Shown: positions 57,051 through 64,000 of the stretch, piece after piece
Layout: each line of letters begins with the position of its first letter
Position numbering within the stretch: the stretch's first letter is position 1
NCBI GenBank assembly: GCA_008921705.1
Contig: VFFE01006593.1
Coordinates: forward strand, 690,833-754,832
DNA length: 64,000 nucleotides
Origin: Burhinus oedicnemus
Lineage: Eukaryota > Chordata > Aves > Charadriiformes > Burhinidae
Direction: 5' to 3'
Notes under the pieces: generated by a model
Databases searched by the model: none
The model's input: the letters and a program-made list of their open reading frames with translations, nothing else
Told to the model about the DNA's origin: nothing
Translations under genes and position numbers: made by a program

Positions 57051-60000
57051 GAAAATATATTGTGATTTCTTTTTTATTATTTTTTTTTCTTAAAATGATG
57101 ATAGTACTCCTTTCCTGACACTGGAGTTTAAGAATCTTTAAAGGTTTCATACCATGATCAGTTGGCGCAAGTTCAGATACATGCGCTTGCAGTCAAAGCC
57201 AAGATCATGAAATTATGAATTTAGAGGAGAAATAGTTAACCTGGTGGTAGAATACTGCCTTGCATAAGACACATAAGATGTGAAAGGAACTCTGAAATTT
57301 AATGCTTTGTGGCTTGCATCGTTGGAACTCAGTTCTTTCCCATACTGCGTTGCTTCAGATGTTTAAGATATGGTTAAGGCTTTCTGAAAGCCTCTACAGA
57401 GAAGCTCTGATGTAACTGTGTGCACTCGCCGTATTCAGATGAGCATTTCTGAATTCCAGTTGACCGCAGCAGAAGTCTGTAAATCTTTTACATCCTTTTT
57501 TAGAAACAGTATTAAAAAAATTGCACAACGGCAATATGATTGCAATTCCTCTGAGAGGCAAAGTAAGCACAAGCTCTCCTGATACGTTTCATTCTTAAAT
57601 TAATGTAGGATATTCTCTGTCTCTCAAGTTAACTGGACTTAGGTGGAACGTTTATTTGTGTTTGAAGCAATACTAAATAATTGTCAGAAGCAGTATTCTA
57701 AAGGCACTTGTTTGCTGGTTTTCATGCCATCCAAATGAGAGTACTTCAGCAATTCTGCTCCTCCCTCACTTTGTAAATTCACCTGGGGAGCTGAATGACT
57801 CAGTTTGGTAATGGCTCCAGATCATGCTTCTACTTTTTATTTGCGTTTGTCCATTCCACCACTCCCTCAAGGGCTGTCGAGTTTCTGTATTTCCATAGAT
57901 TACCTTGTTCCAGATGCCTTTGCAGACATGCAGAGCTCTTAAATTCCCTTCTGGTAGCTCTGAAAATCTGCTGCTTCATGCAGGTAGAGCTGTGGTCGGC
58001 CCTGCCTGCGAGCACGCTCGTCCTCGCCTGTGCAGAGGGAGAACATGGAGCTACCTGGGCTGCTCTCGCCTCTTCTCCTGCGTGGCTGCATTCCTGCCTC
58101 TCCTCTCCTCTCCTCCTCTGGGTCGGGCCAGGGAGGAGCCCCATCGCTCTCATCTCTGCAGCTGTGCAGTAAGGAAACACTTCTCTGTCCTAAGGAAGAA
58201 GAGGCAGCTCAAAACTCTGTAGCTTTCTGAACATTGAGCCTATTGATTTGTCACATAAATTGAGCTATTTCTGAGGAGAAAAAGAGGTTGTCTAGCAACT
58301 GCAAGTTTCCTTGCTTAGGGCTAAAGGCATAGCAAACTGCAGAAACGTGTTGGGGCACTACACGATGTAAAGCAAAGGCCTCCAGCTTCAAGATCTAGTG
58401 CAGCTATCCCTTGTCCAGACAGCCCTATCTGTCTTTACCTGCAGAAGTGACTCGCAGAAAGTGCTGCGCACAAAAGAGGTTGTGAAGGCTTGTCAGTAAA
58501 GAAATCTCCCCGCTTCCTTGCCTTCCTTCTCTGAGTGTCATCACTCCCCTCTCCCCAGCATGGAGAGGCTGATGGAGACAACCTGCTGGAGGAGGGTTGT
58601 CAGCCTCTTAAGCATGAGCAACTCTCGCGTTTCAACCTTAGTTTCATCGTCTGGTTGTACATACCTGTGTTTAGTTGTGTTCACAACAGTCATGAAGATG
58701 TCCTCAATGTATTACTCTGCTCATAATTCAACATTCAGAAGACCCGGAGGCTGTGGCAGCAGATAGCATTTCATTATTGATGTGTTACAGAACCACTTGC
58801 TCAGCATCGCTTCCGTGTGAGCTCCACAATGAGCACTCTTGGCCAACTGTTTGATGTCAGTACTCCTGTGTTACCACCCACATGCAGTTAAGGTGGTTGA
58901 CTAGAGTGTTTTGTGCTCATAGAGAAGCTCTTCTCAAAGGAAGAAATTACTAATTTATCTGCAAGTCACCAGAAATAATTCTGGTTTAAGTGACTTTTGT
59001 CTTTATTCAGTAACCAGTTGCAGGTTTGTGACTGCTGATTTCTGGTCATCTGCATTTACTTTGAAAATGTGTTCAACTGGATTATCTGCTTTTCGTCTCG
59101 TTAACAAAAAATGGGCTAGTCAAAAAGTGACCATGGCTCTCAGCGCTGTCTGTACCGCTGAGCTTTTCATTTCTTGCCAGCAATTATGAAGCAGGTATTT
59201 GGGAGCTTCCTGAATAAGTGTCACACCTGTGGTGTGAGAGCAGGTCTTTGATTATCATGTTTTACCAAAAACTTATCAAAACAACTTATCAAAACTTAGA
59301 GTTTTGATGGTCCAATATATTGTTGGCTGATGGCTTATTCTGTAAATCTGTCTACTGTAACATTGCAATTGGATGAACGTCCGCTGTGCACAGAGGATCT
59401 GACATGCAGAGCTGTGGCATGCCATGCTGCTGTGTTGGTAGTACCTGCATTTTGGGATCAGCACGTATGTTGCCAGTGTCAAAATACAATATAGCATGAG
59501 ATGCAAGTAAGCCAGAAAAGTGAATTGCAGTAAAGAACATCTCTTGAACATAATTCAGCAGCAGCAAGTGGATAGAAGCCCCAAAAGGGGAAGTAAGACT
59601 TTTTGGCTGATATGCTGCCTTTGGGCCTTCATGATTGCTCTGCACCACTGTCCTGCTGAATCTGTCTGCATTCTTTACAGGCTTTACGCTGGGAAAAGTA
59701 CATCTGCAGGAAATGTGTGAATTTTCTAGGGGTCCCAGAACCATCTTAAATGGCCAAGAGTGCCACTGGGCTCTGGTGCCTGGGCAAGTGCCACAGACGG
59801 TGGCATTTCCTACAAAGACGTCCCTCAGAAGGGGATGTGGTGAGGCAGTGCAGCGGGCTGAGCTTTGAAACCTGCCACAACACTGAACATTGCTGAAATC
59901 CTTATGAACCATGTAAAATTCACTGGATTTTAAAGCTTCTCAGTGATTCTGTAGCTCAGTTAGTGTATCCAACTGTCTCACTGTGTTGGTGCAGGTTGCA

Positions 60001-63000
60001 TGTTTTTTTGTAGCCAGGTTTCCCACTCGAGGCACATCGGATAAACTGGTGTTTGTTGGGAAATGGCACATAAGCGTTACATAAGCCTGGAGTAACTTCC
60101 TTACAACGTGGAGAAAAATATATTTGCATGATCTCGAGCCCAGGTGCAAGGCTGCAAAGCTCGCTGGTCACAAACCACAGGGGCCAGGCTGGAGCTGGGA
60201 GGGCACTCATTGATGGTTTGAGCTGGGGAGGGGGAAGGGTCAAAACGAGCCCTGTAATGGGAAGCAAGGCTGAACCTTCACTTGGGAGCTGCGGCTCCAT
60301 AATTGCCACGCTGTGTGATGTTGCCATGGCTGCCCGGGCTGTCCCTGCGTGGTTTCCTGGTGTGTGAGAGTGGGGCTGAGGCTGCCGGCGAGCAGAGAGC
60401 TGCCGTACATGTTTGGGGAGCTCAGGCGTGCGCTGGCAAGCCACGGTGACGGGAGGATCCATGCCTGGGAGATTTGAGGCTTTGAGCTTGGTCTCTCCCT
60501 GTCTCTTCCCTCCAACAGATCAGAGGGCGAGCTGTGATTTTTGCAGGACTTTAAAACTCCCTTTTACTTCTTTCTCGCTATTGTAAAGTCCTTCATTCCG
60601 CCTGAAGCTGTGGTCATGCTAGGAGCGAGGGGGCAATGTGAAATGGAGGATCCCAGGAGGCACAGAGTGAGGCCTGGGGGGGTTCGCCAGGCCTGGATGG
60701 GCTCCGGCGTGTTTTGATCCGAGATCCTTCGGCCACATTGCCATCTGCATAGCCTGTGAATAGTTTTCTCTGGCACGGACCTTGTTCCTCAGTGTTGCAT
60801 CATCTCTGGGAGAAAGGCCAGGTCCGGAGCCCCAGCACAAAGGCTTTCTGAAGCTGATGAAGCTTGTTCTGTGTGCGGAGCGTCTCTCTCCTTCCTGTCG
60901 TCCTTTCCATGGGATGCCTGAAGCGGCCTCCGTCCGACAGCCCCTTCGTCAACAGCTGCTTTATCTCCGCCGCTTCCTGCACACCTGGCTGATGCAACGT
61001 CTGCCTTGGAAGCCGCTGCTGGAGTCTTCTCTGGAGCTGAGTTGTTTGCCCTGGCTGGGAGTGGCCAGGCAGGCAGCCTTCATCACGTGGGGGCCTTAAA
61101 TAGATGTCTAAAGGACGTACAGCCAGACCTGCAAGGCAGAGAGTATTTAGTGGGATTACGGAGAAATCTTTTTTCCAATTCTAGGACTGGAGGTTGCAAT
61201 CATACTCCTGGCAACTTGTTTGTGGTTAGCCTTCCACTGGTTGCAACTTTGGGATGCTGCTCCATGCCAGTAAATTCTGCTGATTCCCCTTCTATATTCA
61301 GTGACTTCCCGTGACTCTGGACTGTCCGGATTCTCATGGGAACCGTAATTCTCTGGGTTTGGATTTGATCCTAGTTATTCCCTTTATTGCTCTGTTTCCG
61401 TCTGACCTTGCATGTGGTGTAGGCTTTTCTCTGAAATTCCTTCAAAACACAATTTCAAGGTCTAGAGGTGGTGGGGGTTTTTTGGAGAGGGAGCTTTGTC
61501 TGACAGCTTTTTTAATTTAGAGTTTGGCTACTTAGGAAAGTTTAATAGTTACACAGGTACAACCATTCATGTGAATACTATTACATTCACAAGCAACAAA
61601 ATCTAGAACAAAGAAACACTCTGGTCTGTTAGGATTAAAACAGCGTCCTTTACGTTATTTAAATTAATCTTGAGTCTTATTTTAACCATAGCCATTTTCT
61701 GGTGTAGGGAAACCTCTTAAATTGAATCTGGAAATGTAGGATTTATATGGTCAAGGTGTGGCAGACTGAGCAGCAGTGCTTGCCAGTATTGCTATTCTTA
61801 ATTGCCTGCTCTGCCCTGTTGCAGAAATTTATTGCCCCTATAGCAGTATCTAAAAGGGAATATGTATTTTACCTGCTTCTACTTTCAGTCCAGTCTTCTT
61901 GGCATCAACTGCACTTGATGAGACATGGCAACGTTTCCTTCCTGCCAGCTGTTTTGGCAAAGGCTTAGAAGGTTTAGTTGCAGCAGTAACATCAGCTGCC
62001 ACAGCTGGATTCACTGGAGGTTAGCTGTTAAGCCCTTAATCTCAAAATACCGGTTCTGAACCTTTTTATTTGCAATTTTTTTATTTTTGTGACATACAGA
62101 CATTTGACTGTTCTCTTTCACCCCGTGGGAAAAGAGTGACTATCTCAGAGTATAGAACCAGCACAGCAATTAGGACGTGTTCCCTTCACTGCAGAACAGT
62201 TTTCCCCTGTGGCTGTCCCAAATCAAAAGTTTGTAGAACTGAAAGGAAAGAGAGATGTTTTTCCTTTTACTGTTTCACTTACTTCAGTAATTTTTGTATC
62301 ATCATTTCTGTGGGGTCTCATGTATAATTCTTTTTTCTCTTGTATTGCTGTATGTCTTTCAGGAAAGAACAGAAAAGAGCATTTGCAAAAATAAGGGTTC
62401 AGGGGGTCACCTTCCTTTCATTTTTGAAAATATCATTTTAAGTGCCTCAGTATTTGAAGAATTTGTCATCTTCACCAACGACTTGTTATGTTGTGAGATA
62501 AAGGCAATGTAAAACAATGTTTTCAGCATGGAAAGGGGCCAACAGTTATTCTTTCTGAGTCCATGGAATTTTTCTGAATTTCTCCACTACCACCATTCTT
62601 CTTTAAATTTTATTTTTATGATTAACATTTTTAAGGTGTTAGCATTTCATATAGGTTGCTAGATTTTCAAAATATTATCTTGTGAAGTTTTCTTGAAGAT
62701 TTCCTCTGTTTATGGCCCTTAAAGTTATGAAGGCTTTGATAGGAAGTTCTTGGTTGGGATAGTCCTTTTCTCTTTACATTGAGGTTGTTATTCCTTTAGA
62801 ACACCCTCTCTGTCACTGTGCTGCTCAGCAGACTGTGTGTGCAGGCCATGCAAATGCAGCTAGGTCCTGTCTCATCAGTGCGGGGTGCAGGCAAAGTTTC
62901 CTGGTGTCTGCCTGCCACCTTTCCATAAACATACCTCAGAATAATTTGGTCTACCGCAGATCACTGCTACTCTGTAATTTGCTTCCCCTTTCTAATTTGG

Positions 63001-63317
63001 CATGTATTTGTTTATGGAATTATCCTCATGTAGGACTGTTCAACCAATTTAAAATCAATATAAATTAAACTTTCCAGTAATGTTTCGTGATGCAAATTAG
63101 ATCTTTTAAGGAAGTCCAAACGAACCCTTGTCTGATGTCTCCACTTCCAGAGTGTATTGAACTGTAAAGAATGTGGTTGAATTGTCCAGCAGAAGGAATT
63201 TCTGGAAGCGAAGTCTTTATCTGCCCTTCCTTTATCTCTTATTACATTTTTCTTGTATTTCTTATCATAATACCTGAAATCCTTAGTGATTCCAAAAGAA
63301 AAACACAGGAGACTTTT

Positions 63318-63328
63318 GGGGGGGGGGG
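63318..63328 (+). repeat. G11 run
   Basis: Eleven G followed by cggtc, in otherwise AT-rich sequence. Confidence 0.75.
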
Positions 63329-64000
63329 CGGTCTGCAAAACAAAGAGGTTTTGCATAACTTCTTGACAGCTGAAGCAGCAGCGAAGTTTTGAGGTTATTC
63401 TTTTTGCTTTCCTGAGTAATCTCTGCAGTCTTGGGTCACTTGCTGAGAATATTTTACTGTGCATTTCATAATTTCTTTTCATGATGGTTTAATTTCTTTC
63501 AGCTGCTCACTGTCATCGTTCGCGGTCCTTTAGGGTGTAGTTTGCAGAGGAGTTTAAAACTAAAATTGATGTTTCCTTCGTCAGATAAAGTGATGGAATC
63601 CCATGGATGGACGTGATGAAAATTGCCTTAAAATAGCTTAAACCTAGTTTAAGTAAACTTAATAAAAATATTTTCAGTTTCCAGCTTTTTACCAAATTTT
63701 ATCAAAATCAATTAACCTTGCTTGAACATCAGTTTTAAAGGTGGTTCACATAGCCTTCACTGAACTGCTTTGTCATGCTGACTTCAGCTAAGTAGCCGTA
63801 TTCATAAATGTGTTGAGGTAGTTTCTAGTGCTTCCATAAGGTACTTTAAGACTAATGGGAATCATTAATATGATTTCATATCTTGTGTGGAACAACTTGA
63901 CTGATGCATAGGCCCATCGATACCAAAAGCTGTTTGAAATCACCCATGTCCTGAAAGCAGAAGTCTCACCTTTCCCTGATCCTTGACTCCAGGTCTTGTG

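Larger units (their letters stand above)
43133..64000 (+). other. Unassigned region, probably a long first intron
   Basis: About 21 kb, first GC-rich to 44 kb and then AT-richer. Open frames here are short, lack family motifs and do not pair with good splice sites. Contents I recognise are CR1 remnants near 56 kb and 56.7-57.05 kb, homopolymers, and a weak tRNA-like box pair near 59.95 kb. An undetected small exon is possible. Confidence 0.45.

Noticed and set aside
63914..63964. Possible exon near the right edge reading AHRYQKLFEITHVLKAE after a tag
   Set aside because: Protein-like wording and an acceptor-like tgactgatgcatag, but a poor pyrimidine tract, no good donor, and no family I can name. 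Kept only as a hint that the downstream gene may begin near here.

Overview
This 64 kb window is vertebrate nuclear DNA, most likely from a bird. The genes have small exons split by GT-AG introns. The interspersed repeats I recognise are decayed CR1 LINE 3' ends, and I see no mammalian-type SINEs. Introns are compact, and there is one dense CpG island. A crocodilian or turtle cannot be excluded.

Layout. (1) About 1-27.2 kb, + strand: the 3' part of a plexin-B receptor gene, best matching PLXNB1. Twenty-seven consecutive coding exons (354-23238) join without a frame error into 1,231 codons plus a stop. They run from the ectodomain just before the last PSI domain, through IPT/TIG domains, a convertase-type basic site and one transmembrane helix, to the whole cytoplasmic GAP/RBD region ending in VTDL. 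The Sema domain and promoter lie left of the window. A probable 4 kb 3'UTR ends at AATAAA signals near 27.2 kb. (2) About 27.2-31.5 kb: intergenic or upstream sequence with a TATA/MEF2-like box and a possible alternative first exon. (3) 31,582-41,578, + strand: a compact 381-codon SR-protein kinase (SRPK family) in 11 exons. It has all the kinase landmarks, but the insert that normally splits SRPK kinases is cut to about 40 residues. Its fourth intron looks like a U12-type AT-AC intron. (4) About 41.48-44.06 kb: a strong CpG island over the kinase 3' end, with NRF1, E-box, CCAAT, GC-box and YY1 motifs and a probable noncoding first exon with a splice donor at 43,133. (5) 43.1-64 kb: AT-richer sequence with old CR1 pieces and homopolymers and no exon I can support, probably the first intron of an unidentified + strand gene.

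The pair plexin-B then SRPK, same strand and head to tail, mirrors the mammalian PLXNB3-SRPK3 pair on Xq28. This suggests that the kinase is an SRPK duplicate beside PLXNB1, a place where I know of none in mammals. PLXNB1 is a semaphorin receptor acting on R-Ras/Rap and RhoA. SRPKs phosphorylate RS-domain splicing factors. No shared pathway is implied beyond old linkage.
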